A DNA stretch of 64,000 bases from Ga0077536 sp943370145. GTDB lineage: Bacteria > Pseudomonadota > Gammaproteobacteria > Ga0077536. The translations under genes were made by a program, and so were the position numbers. Each line of letters starts with the position of its first letter. The first letter of the stretch is position 1. Location of the stretch: contig CALRPY020000021.1 in the NCBI GenBank assembly GCA_943370145.1, forward strand, positions 5,170 through 69,169, written 5' to 3'. This document shows, in pieces, positions 1 to 9,477 of the stretch. A model generated the notes under the pieces. It did not search any database. It saw only the letters and a program-made list of their open reading frames with translations, and had not been told where the DNA came from.

Positions 1-3000
1 TATCGCACCGAAGTGATGGCGGGTCTCGCCAAGCGCTTCAAGGGCGTCGACGTGAACGGCTTCGACTGGGCAACGCTGTCGGCCCGGGTGGTCGCGCTCC
101 GCGCGGCGGTCGCGCCCGGTGCGCGTCTGCCCGGCGATCCGGAATACCTGACTGCGCGTGCCGGTCTCGTCGCCGCGGGCAAGCTGGCCCCGCCGCAGGG
201 TTTTCGCGCGGCGCTCGGCACGCAGGCGGCGCTGTTCCCGGAACTCTCCGGTGACGATGCCGCGCTGCTGGCCGCGTGCGAGGACACGCTGGCACGCTGG
301 GCGCACGCGATCAGGACGGACGCCTCGCGCGACCCGGTCGCAGCAGCGTGGATCCTGTTCAAGGAACCGGCCAAGACCGACGTCGACCACCTGGTCCACC
401 ACCAGGTCAACGAGCGGCCCGGCTTCCAGACCTGGATGGCGCCGCTGCACGACATGCGCCGCCGCGACGGCTTCAAGCTGACGGACCGCCGCATGAACGG
501 TCGGCAGGTGCTGTACGAAGTCGACCATTGCATCTACTGCCATGACCGTGATGCCGACTCCTGCTCCAAGGGCATGCGCCAGAAGAAGGGCGTGGATGGC
601 TTCAAGGTCAACGCGCTCGGGGTGACGGCGACCGGCTGTCCGCTCGGCGAGAAGATCTCGGAGATGCACGTCGTCAAGCGCCAGGGCGACAACATCGGCG
701 CGCTCGCGCTGGTGGCCATCGACAACCCGATGTGCCCGGGCACCGGCCACCGGATCTGCAACGACTGCATGAAGGGCTGCATCTACCAGAAGACCGAGCC
801 CGTCAACATTCCGCAGATCGAGACCAGCGTCCTGACCGACGTCCTCGAGCTGCCGTGGGGTTTCGAGATCTACGGGCTGCTGACGCGCTGGAACCCGCTG
901 AACGTCAATCGCCCCCATGCGCTGCCTTACAACGGTCGCAAGGTGCTGGTGGTCGGGATGGGCCCGGCCGGCTACACGCTGTCGCATTACCTGTTGAACG
1001 AGGGCTTCGGCGTCGTCGGCATCGATGCGCTGAAGCTCGAGCCGCTGCCCACCGCGCTGACCGGCACGCCGAGCGTGCCGCCGCGACCGGTGCATGACTT
1101 CAAGCGGCTCTATGACGAACTCGACCGCCGGACAGTCAACGGCTTCGGCGGCGTGGCCGAGTACGGTATCACCGTGCGCTGGGACAAGAACTTCCTGAAG
1201 GTCATCTACCTCACGCTGCTGCGCAGGCAGACCTTCCGCGTCTATGGCGGTGTCCGTTTCGGCGGCACGCTGACCCTGGAAGACGCGTGGGACCTTGGCT
1301 TCGACCACGTTGCGCTCGCGACGGGCGCCGGCAAGCCGTCGGTCATCGGTCTCAAGAACAATCTCGTGCGCGGCATCCGCAAGGCCTCGGACTTCCTGAT
1401 GGGCCTGCAGCTGACCGGCGCGGCCAAGGACGATTCGCTGGCGAACATGCAGGTGCGCCTGCCGCTCGGCGTGATCGGCGGTGGCCTCACCGCGATCGAC
1501 ACCACCACCGAACTGATGGCGTACTACCCGAAGCAGGTCGAGAAGACCCTGCACCGCTACGAGGCGCTGTGCGCCCAGCACGGTGAAGACGTGGTGCGCA
1601 AACGCTTCGACGACGAGGAAAGCGGCGTGCTCGACGAGTTCCTCGTCCACGGGCGTGCGATCCGGGCCGAGCGTGAACGGGCGAAGGCGGCTGGCGAGGA
1701 GCCCGACTTCTCGCCGCTGGTGCGGGCATGGGGCGGCGTGACGCTGTTCTACCGCAAGGCGCTGTCCGACTCGCCGGCCTATCGCCAGAACCACGAGGAA
1801 ATCAACGAGGCGCTGAAGGAGGGGATCGAGATCGCGGCAGGCATGAACCCGCTCGAAGCCCTGACCGATGAGCGCGGCATGCTGCGCGCGGTGGTCTTCG
1901 AGCAGCTGCTCGACGACGGGAGCAAGCGCCAGTTCGAGGTGCCGCTGCGCGGCCTGTTCATCGCGGCCGGCACCTCGCCCAACACGATCTATGAATCCGA
2001 GAACCCGGGCACCTTCGACCTGGACGGCAAGTTCTTCGCGCGTTTCGAGCCGACCGCTCCGACCGCGCATCCGGACTTCACCCCCGGCACCGGCGAAGGC
2101 GGACCGAAGCAGGCCCAGCCCGCGCCGTTCACGTCCTATGCGCGCAACGGGCGCTATGTCTCGTTCTACGGCGACAACCACCCGGTCTATGCCGGCAACG
2201 TGGTGAAGGCCATGGCGAGCGCGAAGGATGGCTACCCCTACATCGCCGCGCTGTTCGCGGAGGAGCGCGCGAAACTCTCCCCGGCCGAACAACCAGGGCG
2301 GGATGCGGCGCTGCGCCGCTTCTTCGGCGACCTCGACGACGCCTTCATCGCACGCGTGCACGAGGTCAACCGCCTGACGCCGACGATCATCGAGGTCGTC
2401 GTCCGCGCACCGTTCGCGGCGCGCCGCTTCGAACCCGGCCAGTTCTACCGCGTGCAGAACCTCGAGGCCTTGGCGGCCACCGTCGGGGATACGCGCCTCG
2501 CCACCGAAGGTCTCGCGCTGACGGGCGCGTGGGTGGACAAGCAGGCTGGCCTCGTGTCGCTGATCGCGCTCGAGATGGGCACTTCCTCGCGCCTGCTGCA
2601 GCGGCTGCAGGTCGGCGAGCCGCTGGTCGTGATGGGCGTCACCGGCGCGCCGACGCACATTCCCGGCAACCAGACCGTCGCGATGATCGGTGGCGGCCTC
2701 GGCAACGCCGTGCTGTTCTCGATCGGCAAGGCGCTGCGCGCGGCCGGCAACCGGGTCGTGTACTTCGCGGGCTACAAGAAGTCGATCGACGTGTTCAAGA
2801 AGGACGACATCGAGGCCGCGGCGGATGTCGTCGTGTGGTCGGTCGATCCCGGCCCCGGCGTCGAGGCGATCGCGCCGCGCCGGCCGCAGGACCGCACGAA
2901 CGTCGGCAATGTGCTCGAGACGATGGTGGCCTATGCGACCGGCGGGCTGGGCGACGTCACCATCCCGCTGGCGGATGCCGACGAGCTGATCGTGATCGGT

Positions 3001-3309
3001 TCGGACGCGATGATGAATGCCGTCAAGAAGGCACGTGCCGGCATGCTCGCCCCACATCTGAAACCGAAACATCGCGCAATCGGCTCCATCAACTCGCCGA
3101 TGCAGTGCATGATGAAGGGCGTCTGCGCGCAGTGCATGTGCCGGCACGTCGATCCGGAGACGGGCAAGGAGAGTTTCGTCTATTCCTGCCTGAACCAGGA
3201 CCAGCCACTGGATCTCGTGGACTTCGACCATCTCCGCGCCCGCCTGCGCCAGAACAGCGTGCAGGAGAAGCTGTCCAACCTCTGGCTCGACGGCCTGCTG
3301 CAGGCCTGA
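1..3309 (+). CDS. Fe-S/FAD oxidoreductase, fused GltD-like and PyrK-like (NfnAB-like), 5' truncated
   Basis: The reading frame is open at the left window edge, so the N-terminus is missing; residue numbers count from the GTG at 13. Order: a Cys cluster (C173, C176, C184, C209), a second cluster (C241, C249, C252, C256) like the Fe-S part of GltD/NfnB, a first Rossmann GxGxxG near 315-320, a second near 489, then from about 780 a ferredoxin-reductase-like FAD/NAD module (nucleotide loop near 891) ending in a PyrK-type 2Fe-2S motif (C1032, C1038, C1041, C1059). The layout is that of NfnB followed by NfnA in one chain. It probably moves electrons between pyridine nucleotides and an iron-sulfur partner. 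Substrates are not visible; annotated homologues are usually called pyridine nucleotide-disulfide oxidoreductase. A GC hairpin follows the stop. Confidence 0.8.
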   Translation, partial: YRTEVMAGLAKRFKGVDVNGFDWATLSARVVALRAAVAPGARLPGDPEYLTARAGLVAAGKLAPPQGFRAALGTQAALFPELSGDDAALLAACEDTLARWAHAIRTDASRDPVAAAWILFKEPAKTDVDHLVHHQVNERPGFQTWMAPLHDMRRRDGFKLTDRRMNGRQVLYEVDHCIYCHDRDADSCSKGMRQKKGVDGFKVNALGVTATGCPLGEKISEMHVVKRQGDNIGALALVAIDNPMCPGTGHRICNDCMKGCIYQKTEPVNIPQIETSVLTDVLELPWGFEIYGLLTRWNPLNVNRPHALPYNGRKVLVVGMGPAGYTLSHYLLNEGFGVVGIDALKLEPLPTALTGTPSVPPRPVHDFKRLYDELDRRTVNGFGGVAEYGITVRWDKNFLKVIYLTLLRRQTFRVYGGVRFGGTLTLEDAWDLGFDHVALATGAGKPSVIGLKNNLVRGIRKASDFLMGLQLTGAAKDDSLANMQVRLPLGVIGGGLTAIDTTTELMAYYPKQVEKTLHRYEALCAQHGEDVVRKRFDDEESGVLDEFLVHGRAIRAERERAKAAGEEPDFSPLVRAWGGVTLFYRKALSDSPAYRQNHEEINEALKEGIEIAAGMNPLEALTDERGMLRAVVFEQLLDDGSKRQFEVPLRGLFIAAGTSPNTIYESENPGTFDLDGKFFARFEPTAPTAHPDFTPGTGEGGPKQAQPAPFTSYARNGRYVSFYGDNHPVYAGNVVKAMASAKDGYPYIAALFAEERAKLSPAEQPGRDAALRRFFGDLDDAFIARVHEVNRLTPTIIEVVVRAPFAARRFEPGQFYRVQNLEALAATVGDTRLATEGLALTGAWVDKQAGLVSLIALEMGTSSRLLQRLQVGEPLVVMGVTGAPTHIPGNQTVAMIGGGLGNAVLFSIGKALRAAGNRVVYFAGYKKSIDVFKKDDIEAAADVVVWSVDPGPGVEAIAPRRPQDRTNVGNVLETMVAYATGGLGDVTIPLADADELIVIGSDAMMNAVKKARAGMLAPHLKPKHRAIGSINSPMQCMMKGVCAQCMCRHVDPETGKESFVYSCLNQDQPLDLVDFDHLRARLRQNSVQEKLSNLWLDGLLQA

Positions 3310-3328
3310 GCGCCGCGACTGCTGGGAA

Positions 3329-3351
3329 GGGGCGGCTCCTGCAGCCGCCCC
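3329..3351 (+). terminator. GC-rich hairpin after the oxidoreductase gene
   Basis: Perfect 9-bp arms GGGGCGGCT and AGCCGCCCC flank a 5-nt loop, starting 20 nt after the stop codon. There is no T-run, so it would be a weak or Rho-assisted terminator. Position and symmetry are the only evidence. Confidence 0.5.
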
Positions 3352-3549
3352 CGCCCAGCGACGCCCGTCCCTGAAACCGGTGACGGCGGCATTCAGCCGC
3401 CCATCCGGCCAGCCCGCGCGCGCCCCGGTCCGCCGGGTATTCGTAATCTTCGAGGCATGCCTTGTGCGAAAGCGACTTTTGCGCGCAGGCGCCCGAGCCT
3501 TATCGTCGCCGCCTGTCCGGGGTCGTGTCATGCAATGGAGGATCCGACG

Positions 3550-4173
3550 ATGAACTTCGACAAGCTGCTCTCGCGCTTGCTGGACAGTCCGCTGGCCGGC
3601 GGTGCCGCCGGCGGACTGCTGTCAGGCGGCCTGGTCACTGCCCTCGGCAGCAAGAACGGCCGCAAGGCGCTGGGCAGCGCGGCCAAGCTGGGGGGCGTGG
3701 CGGCCATCGGCGCCCTGGCCTACGCGGCCTTGCAGCGCTACCAGGCCCAGCAGGCCGCGCCAGCGCCCACGCCCACCCCGGCGCCGCCCCAGTCCGCGTC
3801 AGTGCTGCAACGTGAAGCCGCGATGCTGGTGCAGGCGATGATCTCCGCCGCGCGCGCGGATGGGGCGCTGGACGAGGGTGAACGCGCGCGCATCGGCGCG
3901 CGCCTGCGTGAGTTCGGCTTCGCGTCCGCCGATTTCGACGCCGTCATGCGCCAGTGGGACGCCCCGTCCGACCCGCACCGCATCGCGTCGCTGGCGCGGT
4001 CGGAAGCCGAGGCTGCGGAGGTATACGCCGCTTCCCTGCTGGCCATCGAGATTGACCACTGGGCCGAGCAGGCCTACCTGCGCGAACTGAAGACGGCCCT
4101 TGGCTTGCCGGAGCAACTGACCGGCATGCTCGAAGCGGACGTGAGGCGCGAGGCTGTCGACCCGGCAGCCTGA
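3550..4173 (+). CDS. DUF533 (YebE-like) protein
   Basis: 207 aa. Start MNFDKLLSRL was chosen because GGAGG lies about 6 nt upstream; an in-frame ATG at 3535 is the alternative. The N-terminal third is Gly/Ala-rich (GGAAGGLLSGGLV, then a hydrophobic GGVAAIGALAYAAL stretch) and may be a membrane or amphipathic segment. A Pro/Gln linker (APTPTPAPPQS) follows, then an alpha-helical TerB/DUF533 domain with acidic helices (SAARADGALDEGERARI). This matches the YebE family, whose role is not established. The next gene (modC) is convergent, so it is probably monocistronic. Confidence 0.75.
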   Translation: MNFDKLLSRLLDSPLAGGAAGGLLSGGLVTALGSKNGRKALGSAAKLGGVAAIGALAYAALQRYQAQQAAPAPTPTPAPPQSASVLQREAAMLVQAMISAARADGALDEGERARIGARLREFGFASADFDAVMRQWDAPSDPHRIASLARSEAEAAEVYAASLLAIEIDHWAEQAYLRELKTALGLPEQLTGMLEADVRREAVDPAA

Positions 4174-4209
4174 CCGGCAGCGCCGGAAGAGCACGCCGAA
4201 TTGCCGGTC
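4172..4209. terminator. Inverted repeat between convergent genes
   Basis: GACCGGCA and TGCCGGTC (8 bp, perfect) are separated by 22 nt between the stop of the DUF533 gene and the end of modC. It could form a bidirectional stem-loop; the long loop and lack of T-tract make this tentative. Confidence 0.3.
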
Positions 4210-4272
4210 GGCAGGGCGGGGGAGGGGCGGCGCCGACCATGGCCCTCCCAAGACGCGTGAGGGTAGTCCGCT

Positions 4273-5325
4273 TCAGCCCGGCATCACGTGAATCGCGGCG
4301 ACGGGCAGCGCGAGACGCACGTGCTGGCCGGCGCCGACACCCCGGCGCGCCAGGATGTGCTTGGGCGCCGACAGCACGAGCACGGCGCCGTTCGACACCT
4401 CGACGAACACCCGCACATCCCCGCCCACCGGGATCATCTTCACGACGCGGGCGCCGACCGTATTGACGACGTCCGCAGTCTCCTCGACCAGGCGCACGTC
4501 GTCACTGGCGACGCTGAAGGCCACCGGCCCGGGCGGCAGCCCGCTGGCCACCTCGAAGACGAGACCCTGCCAGGCCAGCCGTGGCCCCTGCGACGGGTGC
4601 GACAACTCGGCCGTGAACACGTTCTTGTGTCCCATCAGCCGGGCGACGTCCGATTCCGCCGGGTGGCGATAGACATACTCGGGCTCGCCCGCCTGCAGGG
4701 TTCGTCCCCGGCGCAGCACCACCATTCGATCGGCGAGCAATTGGGCTTCGGGAATCGAGTGGGTGACGAGCACCGTCGGGATCGCCAGGCGTGCGCGCAG
4801 TTCCGCGAGTTCCTCGTACAGCCGCTCCTTCGTCAACTGGTCCACCGCCGAGAACGGCTCGTCGAGCAGCAGCACTTCGGGCTGGCGGACCAGCGCGCGC
4901 GCCAGGCCCACACGCTGCTGCTGGCCGCCCGACAGTTGCTGCGGCGAGCGCAGTTCGAGCCCGGCCATGTGCACGGAAGCCAGGGTCTGCCGCGCGAGGC
5001 ACTCGCGCTGGACGCGCGTGCCGGCGGCAGCCGCCATGACGTTCTCCAGCACGTTCATGTGCGGGAACAGCGCGTAGCTCTGGAACACGAAGCCGACGGC
5101 CCGCCGGTGCGCGGGCACGTCGACGCCGTTGCGTGAGTCCAGCCAGATCGAGGCGCCGACCCGCACCCGCCCGCTCGCACCGTCCAGGAGACCGGCAATC
5201 GACTTCAGCAAGGTCGATTTGCCGGTGCCGGACGGACCGACGATCGCAAGCAACTCCCCGGGCGCACACTCGAGACGGGCATCGAGCGCCGTGGGGCGCG
5301 TCTGGTGCAGGTCGACCTCCAGCAT
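4273..5325 (-). CDS. modC: Molybdate ABC transporter ATP-binding protein ModC
   Basis: 350 aa, the usual ModC length. Walker A GPSGTGKST at residues 30-38, signature LSGGQQQR, Walker B VLLLDEPF, H-loop in LVTHS, then a C-terminal TOBE (molybdate-binding regulatory) domain from about residue 285. It energises import of molybdate (or tungstate) through ModB. Its ATG overlaps the modB stop (ATGA), giving a translationally coupled modA-modB-modC operon. Molybdate import fits a cell using molybdoenzymes; none is encoded in this window. Confidence 0.93.
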   Translation of the reverse strand: MLEVDLHQTRPTALDARLECAPGELLAIVGPSGTGKSTLLKSIAGLLDGASGRVRVGASIWLDSRNGVDVPAHRRAVGFVFQSYALFPHMNVLENVMAAAAGTRVQRECLARQTLASVHMAGLELRSPQQLSGGQQQRVGLARALVRQPEVLLLDEPFSAVDQLTKERLYEELAELRARLAIPTVLVTHSIPEAQLLADRMVVLRRGRTLQAGEPEYVYRHPAESDVARLMGHKNVFTAELSHPSQGPRLAWQGLVFEVASGLPPGPVAFSVASDDVRLVEETADVVNTVGARVVKMIPVGGDVRVFVEVSNGAVLVLSAPKHILARRGVGAGQHVRLALPVAAIHVMPG

Positions 5326-5987
5326 CAGAGCGCCCGTCCCTGGCGGCCCTGCCGCGCGGCGAGGCCCAGTGCGAGCACCGATACCAGCAGCAGCACTGCC
5401 GACATGAGGCCGGCGGACCGCATGTCGAAGGCCTGCACGCGGTCATAGATTGCGATGGCGACGGTGCGGGTCTCGCCCGGGATGTTGCCGCCGACCATCA
5501 GGACCACGCCGAATTCGCCGAGCGTGTGCGCGGCCGTCATCACGAGCCCCGTGAGCACACCGGGCCAGGCCAGCGGCAGCTCGACCCGCAGCAGCACCTG
5601 CCACGGGGTCATGCCGCACAGGCGCGCGGCCTGCAGGATTTCGCCGTTGATGCCCTCGAAGGCGCGCGTCATCGGGATGAGGGCAAACGGCACGTTGATC
5701 AGCACCGACGCGATGAGCAGGCCTTCGAAGGAGAAGGCCAGTGACTGTCCCGCCAGGCGCGCGTAGAGCACGCCCAGTGGGGAGCCGGCGCCCATGCCGA
5801 CGAGCAGGTAGTAGCCGAGCACGGTCGGCGGCAACACGAGCGGCAGGTTCAGGGACGCTTCGAGCACCCACCGGAAACGCCACTGCGATCGCGCGAGCGG
5901 ACGAGCAATGAGGATGCCCAACGGCAGGAGCACCGCGCAGGTGCCGAGCGCGAGGATGAAGGAGAGGCGCAGCGCCGACCAGTCCAT
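5325..5987 (-). CDS. modB: Molybdate ABC transporter permease ModB
   Basis: 220 aa with start MDWSALRLSF, the usual ModB beginning; the frame stays open upstream but that part is only a shadow of modA. About five membrane helices and the permease EAA loop (GEILQAARLCGMTPWQVLL) that docks on ModC. The start overlaps the modA stop by one base (TGATG) and the stop overlaps the modC start. It is the inner-membrane channel of the molybdate importer. Confidence 0.93.
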   Translation of the reverse strand: MDWSALRLSFILALGTCAVLLPLGILIARPLARSQWRFRWVLEASLNLPLVLPPTVLGYYLLVGMGAGSPLGVLYARLAGQSLAFSFEGLLIASVLINVPFALIPMTRAFEGINGEILQAARLCGMTPWQVLLRVELPLAWPGVLTGLVMTAAHTLGEFGVVLMVGGNIPGETRTVAIAIYDRVQAFDMRSAGLMSAVLLLVSVLALGLAARQGRQGRAL

Positions 5988-6766
5988 CACGGCGGGGACA
6001 GGGCGAAGCCGTAGCGCTCGAAAACCTCGCGCGCGGCCGGCTGCAGCAGGAAAGCGTAGAAGCCATGCGCCGCAGGCCCGGCCCGCCGCAGCAGCACCAT
6101 GCGCTGGCGCAGCGGGGGGTGCAGCGTGTCGGGCAGCCTGACCCAGGAACCGCGGCCGGCCAGCGCCGGCGACAGCGCGAGCGAAAGCGCGAAGATGCCG
6201 CCGTCGCAATCCCCGCCGAGCGCGAACTGCGCGGCCTGCGAGACGTTTTCGCCGAGCACGATCCGGGGTTCGAGCAGGCTCCACAGACCGCGCGCCTGGA
6301 GTGCCGCGCGCGCGGCGCGCCCGTACGGCGCGTGTTCCGGGTTGGCGAGCGCAAGGCGCCGGATCCTGCCGGCGCGCAGCGCCGCTTCGAGACCGGCCAG
6401 GTTTTCATCCGGCGTGAAGCCGGCGGCGGCGCCGGCGTACAGCACGAGCCTGCCGACGCCGTAGAGCGCACCCCCGTCGACGGTCAGATCACGTTCGACC
6501 AGACGGTGCACGAAAGCCTCGTCCGCGGACATGAAGATATCGAAGGGCGCGCCCTGGATGATCTGCTGGGCGAGGTTGCCCGAGGAACCATAGGCCACGC
6601 GGGGGGCAGGTCCACCAGCCTCGGCATAGGTGGCCACGAGTTCATCGAGCGCGAACTTGAGATCCGAGGCCGCCGCGATCGTCGGCGGCTGCGCCGCGTG
6701 CAGGGTGGACGTGGCCCCGGCGAGGCAGAGCGCCAGCGCGAGCAGCAGGGCACGGGCGAGGTTCAT
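5987..6766 (-). CDS. modA: Molybdate-binding periplasmic protein ModA
   Basis: 259 aa. A signal peptide is clear (MNLARALLLALALCLAG, cleavage near HAAQ). The mature protein opens with the ModA signature AAASDLKFALDEL and contains YGSSGNLAQQI, the oxyanion-binding region of the family. It captures molybdate in the periplasm and delivers it to ModBC. First gene of modABC. No modE gene or obvious ModE palindrome was seen in the 126 bp upstream. Confidence 0.92.
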   Translation of the reverse strand: MNLARALLLALALCLAGATSTLHAAQPPTIAAASDLKFALDELVATYAEAGGPAPRVAYGSSGNLAQQIIQGAPFDIFMSADEAFVHRLVERDLTVDGGALYGVGRLVLYAGAAAGFTPDENLAGLEAALRAGRIRRLALANPEHAPYGRAARAALQARGLWSLLEPRIVLGENVSQAAQFALGGDCDGGIFALSLALSPALAGRGSWVRLPDTLHPPLRQRMVLLRRAGPAAHGFYAFLLQPAAREVFERYGFALSPP

Positions 6767-6816
6767 GGCCGCCTGGCTTGTGGCATCGGGTCCGGGGTGC
6801 CGGGGGCGTCCCGCGG

Positions 6817-6847
6817 GGGCAGCCGGCGGCACACGGCCGGGCTGCCC
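6817..6847 (-). terminator. Possible hairpin between the GFA gene and modA
   Basis: GGGCAGCC and GGCTGCCC (8 bp) lie 15 nt apart in the 126-bp gap between two same-strand genes. It may end transcription of the upstream GFA-family gene. No T-run. Confidence 0.3.
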
Positions 6848-6892
6848 GGACCTTTCAGGCGTGCGCGAGGCGTGCAGGGGCAAGTGGCCGGC

Positions 6893-7309
6893 TCAGGGTG
6901 TCGGCGGCGGCGCCGGCTGCCCGGCAATCCGTGGCAGGTCCGCGTCGATGCAGGCCCAGGAAGGCGCACTCGCGGTCCAGATCGTCGACTCGGGTTTGCC
7001 GAGTTCCGGATCATCGAGCGTGCCTGCGCGCACGATGATGAACTGGGGCCGAACCTCCGCTTCGCTGAACAGCGGCGTGCCGCACCCGGCGCAGAAGCGA
7101 CGATGCATGACGTTGCCACTGTCGGCCACGCTGCGGTAGTCGCGCATCTCGCCGTCAATCCTGATGGCCGCGCTGGGAAAGACGACGTTGACCGTTCCGC
7201 TGCCGGCGCCCAGGTACTGGCACAGGCGGCACCAGCAGGCTCGCACCGATATCGGCGCGGCATCGATTGCGTAGCGCACGGCGCCGCAGAGACATCCACC
7301 CGTGACCAT
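6893..7309 (-). CDS. GFA-family zinc protein (glutathione-dependent formaldehyde-activating-like)
   Basis: 138 aa. Zinc-ligand pattern of the GFA/CENP-V family: GGCLCGAVRY (C6, C8), CWCRLC (C25, C27, C30) and FCAGCGTPLF. Members were first described as binding S-hydroxymethylglutathione, but most are uncharacterised and the name should not be read as a proven activity. A strong AGGAGG lies just before the ATG. Divergent from the VOC gene; transcribed toward modABC but 126 bp away. Confidence 0.85.
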   Translation of the reverse strand: MVTGGCLCGAVRYAIDAAPISVRACWCRLCQYLGAGSGTVNVVFPSAAIRIDGEMRDYRSVADSGNVMHRRFCAGCGTPLFSEAEVRPQFIIVRAGTLDDPELGKPESTIWTASAPSWACIDADLPRIAGQPAPPPTP

Positions 7310-7501
7310 TTATCCTCCTGCCCATGCACGTGACCAAGACCCGCACAATGTAACCACGAAGGGCGTGCAGGGCACGGGGAAATTGCGGCGCGCCGGCCCC
7401 GCCCCGGCTGATGCCTCGCCCGGGGCGTGCGAGGCGGGCGGATGTGCGGCATAGTGCCGTGGGCCGCGCGCGCGGCCCCAGTCCAAGCAGGGAATCTCAA
7501 C

Positions 7502-8182
7502 GTGGAACTCGCTCGCGCCGGCTTCGACGTCGGCCTCTTCACGAACCGCACCGACGAGCAACTTCGATTCTGGCAGTACGAGGTCGGGCTCGCCTACGAC
7601 CATCTGGGCAAGCTCGGCGGCGGGATCCACCAGCACCGCCATCACCTGTTCGGCGCCGTGCTGAAAATGAACGCTGCGCGCGACCCGTTGCCTTCGCTGC
7701 CCCCGACCGGCTACCGGGCGCTGCGCATCGCCGAACCGGGCCTCGGCATACCGCGGGACCTGCTGGACCCCGACGGCAACCGCGTGGCGCTCGTGCCGCC
7801 CGGTGACGAGGGCACGCAAAGCTACGACCTCCTGCTCGAGGTCAGCGACGTTGACCGGCATGCCCGTTTCTTTCGCGAGGTGCTCGGCCTGCCGCTGGAC
7901 GCCACTGGCGCCGTTCTCGTCGGTGATGCCCGCCTGTGCTTCACGGGCGGCGCCCGCCCCGCGCGCAGCCCCGACTGGCGCGGGCCTGGCCTGCGCTACA
8001 TCACGCTGCAGGTCCGCGACGCGCGGGCCGCGCTGGCGGCCGCGGTTGCCGGCGGCGCGGAAGCGGCGGATCCGCTGCGCGACCTCGGCGAACTCGTGCG
8101 CTTCGCATTCATCCGTGACCCGGACGGAAACTTCATCGAACTGAGCGAGCGCACCAGCTTCACCGGGCGGCCACTGTGCTGA
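7502..8182 (+). CDS. VOC (glyoxalase/dioxygenase superfamily) protein, two repeats
   Basis: 226 aa from GTG 7502, which has AGGGA upstream and begins where the first VOC repeat starts. Two betaalphabetabetabeta modules: residues ~1-105 (ends in DLLDPDGNRVAL) and ~110-220 (ends in FIRDPDGNFIELSE). The DPDGN(x)E ending is typical of VOC proteins; histidines in GGGIHQHRHH and the final Glu could bind a metal. Substrate unknown. Followed after 27 nt by an MFS exporter, so it may act with it in resistance or catabolism. Confidence 0.75.
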   Translation: MELARAGFDVGLFTNRTDEQLRFWQYEVGLAYDHLGKLGGGIHQHRHHLFGAVLKMNAARDPLPSLPPTGYRALRIAEPGLGIPRDLLDPDGNRVALVPPGDEGTQSYDLLLEVSDVDRHARFFREVLGLPLDATGAVLVGDARLCFTGGARPARSPDWRGPGLRYITLQVRDARAALAAAVAGGAEAADPLRDLGELVRFAFIRDPDGNFIELSERTSFTGRPLC

Positions 8183-8209
8183 GCCGCCCGCCTGCCGGGC
8201 GGTGCGGCC

Positions 8210-9439
8210 ATGACTGACGCCAGCCTGCCGCTCGCGGGGGCAACGCCCTTGCGCGCCGACGCCCGCGTGATGGGTTGTGTCGGCCTGGCCCATATGCTCA
8301 GCCACTTCTTCCAGCTCATACTCGCGCCGCTGCTGCCGTGGGTGAAGGCGGAATTCGGCCTGAGTTTCGCGGCGCTGGGCTTCGTGATGACCGTGCTGTT
8401 CGTGGTGTCGGGCTGCGTACAGGCACTGGCGGGCTTCATCGTGGACCGCCACGGCCCCGGTCCGACCCTCGCCGCGGGCCTCGCCTGCTTCGTCGCCTCG
8501 GCGCTGGTGCTCGCCGCGAGCGATGGTTACGCGATGCTGCTGCTCGGTGCGGCCTTGGCCGGCATCGGCAACGGGGTCTTCCACCCGGTCGATTTCTCGC
8601 TGCTGAACCAGCGCGTCACGCCCTCCCGCCTGGGTCCCGCCTACTCCGTGCATGGCCTGACCGGCAGCCTCGGCTGGGCGCTCGCGCCGGTGTTCCTGGT
8701 GGGTCTCGCGCTGCCCTTCGGCTGGCGGACAAGCCTTGCCGCGGCAGCGACGCTGCCGCTGCTGGTCGGCGCCGTGCTGCTGGCCAACCGGGACATGTTC
8801 GAACGGCCCGCCGTCGCGACGTCGGCGGCGCGGGCCGCCGCGCCGCCGGTGCTGGCCTTCCTGCGGAACCCCGCGATCTGGTGGTGCTTCGCGTTCTTCG
8901 CAATCGTTGCGGTGGCCGCGAGCGGCGTGCAGAATTTCGCGCCCACGGTCTTCGCGTCGGTATACGCCGTCGGCGTGTCCACCGCGGCGCTCAGCGTCAC
9001 CCTGTTCATGCTCGCGAGCGCGCTCGGCATGCTGGCGGGCGGCTGGCTCGTGATGCGACAGCGGCAGCTCGAGCGCAACATCGCCCTGGCCCTGGCATTG
9101 TCGGTGGCCGGTGCGGTGCTCATCGGACTGTCGGTGCTGCCGGCCGGGCTCGCCCTCGCGGCGATTGCGGTGATGGGTTTCGGCAGCGGGCTGTCAGGAC
9201 CGAGCCGCGACATGCTGATTCGCCAGGCGACGCCGCGCGGGGCAACCGGCAGGGTGTACGGCGTCGTGTACTCGGGCCTGGACCTCGGTATCGCCGCCGG
9301 GCCCGTCGCCTTCGGCAGCATGCTCGATCGCGGTTACGCCGGCGCAGTCTTCCACGGCATCGGCGCGTGCCTGCTGCTCGCGATGCTGGCCGCGCGACAG
9401 GTGGCGCTGCGCACGGCGCCCGCAGGCGACGCGCGCTGA
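8210..9439 (+). CDS. MFS transporter, fosmidomycin-resistance (Fsr)-like
   Basis: 409 aa, twelve hydrophobic segments. The first half matches Fsr-type proteins: an N-terminal GLAHMLSHFFQLILAPLLP helix, EFGLSFAALGFV, and a GIGNGVFHPVDFS loop. Inner-membrane drug or metabolite exporter; substrate not predictable. It lies 27 nt after the VOC gene and 38 nt before the aminotransferase gene, on the same strand, so the three are probably cotranscribed. Confidence 0.82.
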   Translation: MTDASLPLAGATPLRADARVMGCVGLAHMLSHFFQLILAPLLPWVKAEFGLSFAALGFVMTVLFVVSGCVQALAGFIVDRHGPGPTLAAGLACFVASALVLAASDGYAMLLLGAALAGIGNGVFHPVDFSLLNQRVTPSRLGPAYSVHGLTGSLGWALAPVFLVGLALPFGWRTSLAAAATLPLLVGAVLLANRDMFERPAVATSAARAAAPPVLAFLRNPAIWWCFAFFAIVAVAASGVQNFAPTVFASVYAVGVSTAALSVTLFMLASALGMLAGGWLVMRQRQLERNIALALALSVAGAVLIGLSVLPAGLALAAIAVMGFGSGLSGPSRDMLIRQATPRGATGRVYGVVYSGLDLGIAAGPVAFGSMLDRGYAGAVFHGIGACLLLAMLAARQVALRTAPAGDAR

Positions 9440-9477
9440 ACGGACTTTTCCGGCAATCCAGACGAAGGAACAGGCAG

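Noticed and set aside
8275..9477. A long open frame continuing upstream of the aminotransferase
   Set aside because: It is a shadow frame across the MFS gene; the translation there is low-complexity and Arg-rich. The aminotransferase starts at 9478.
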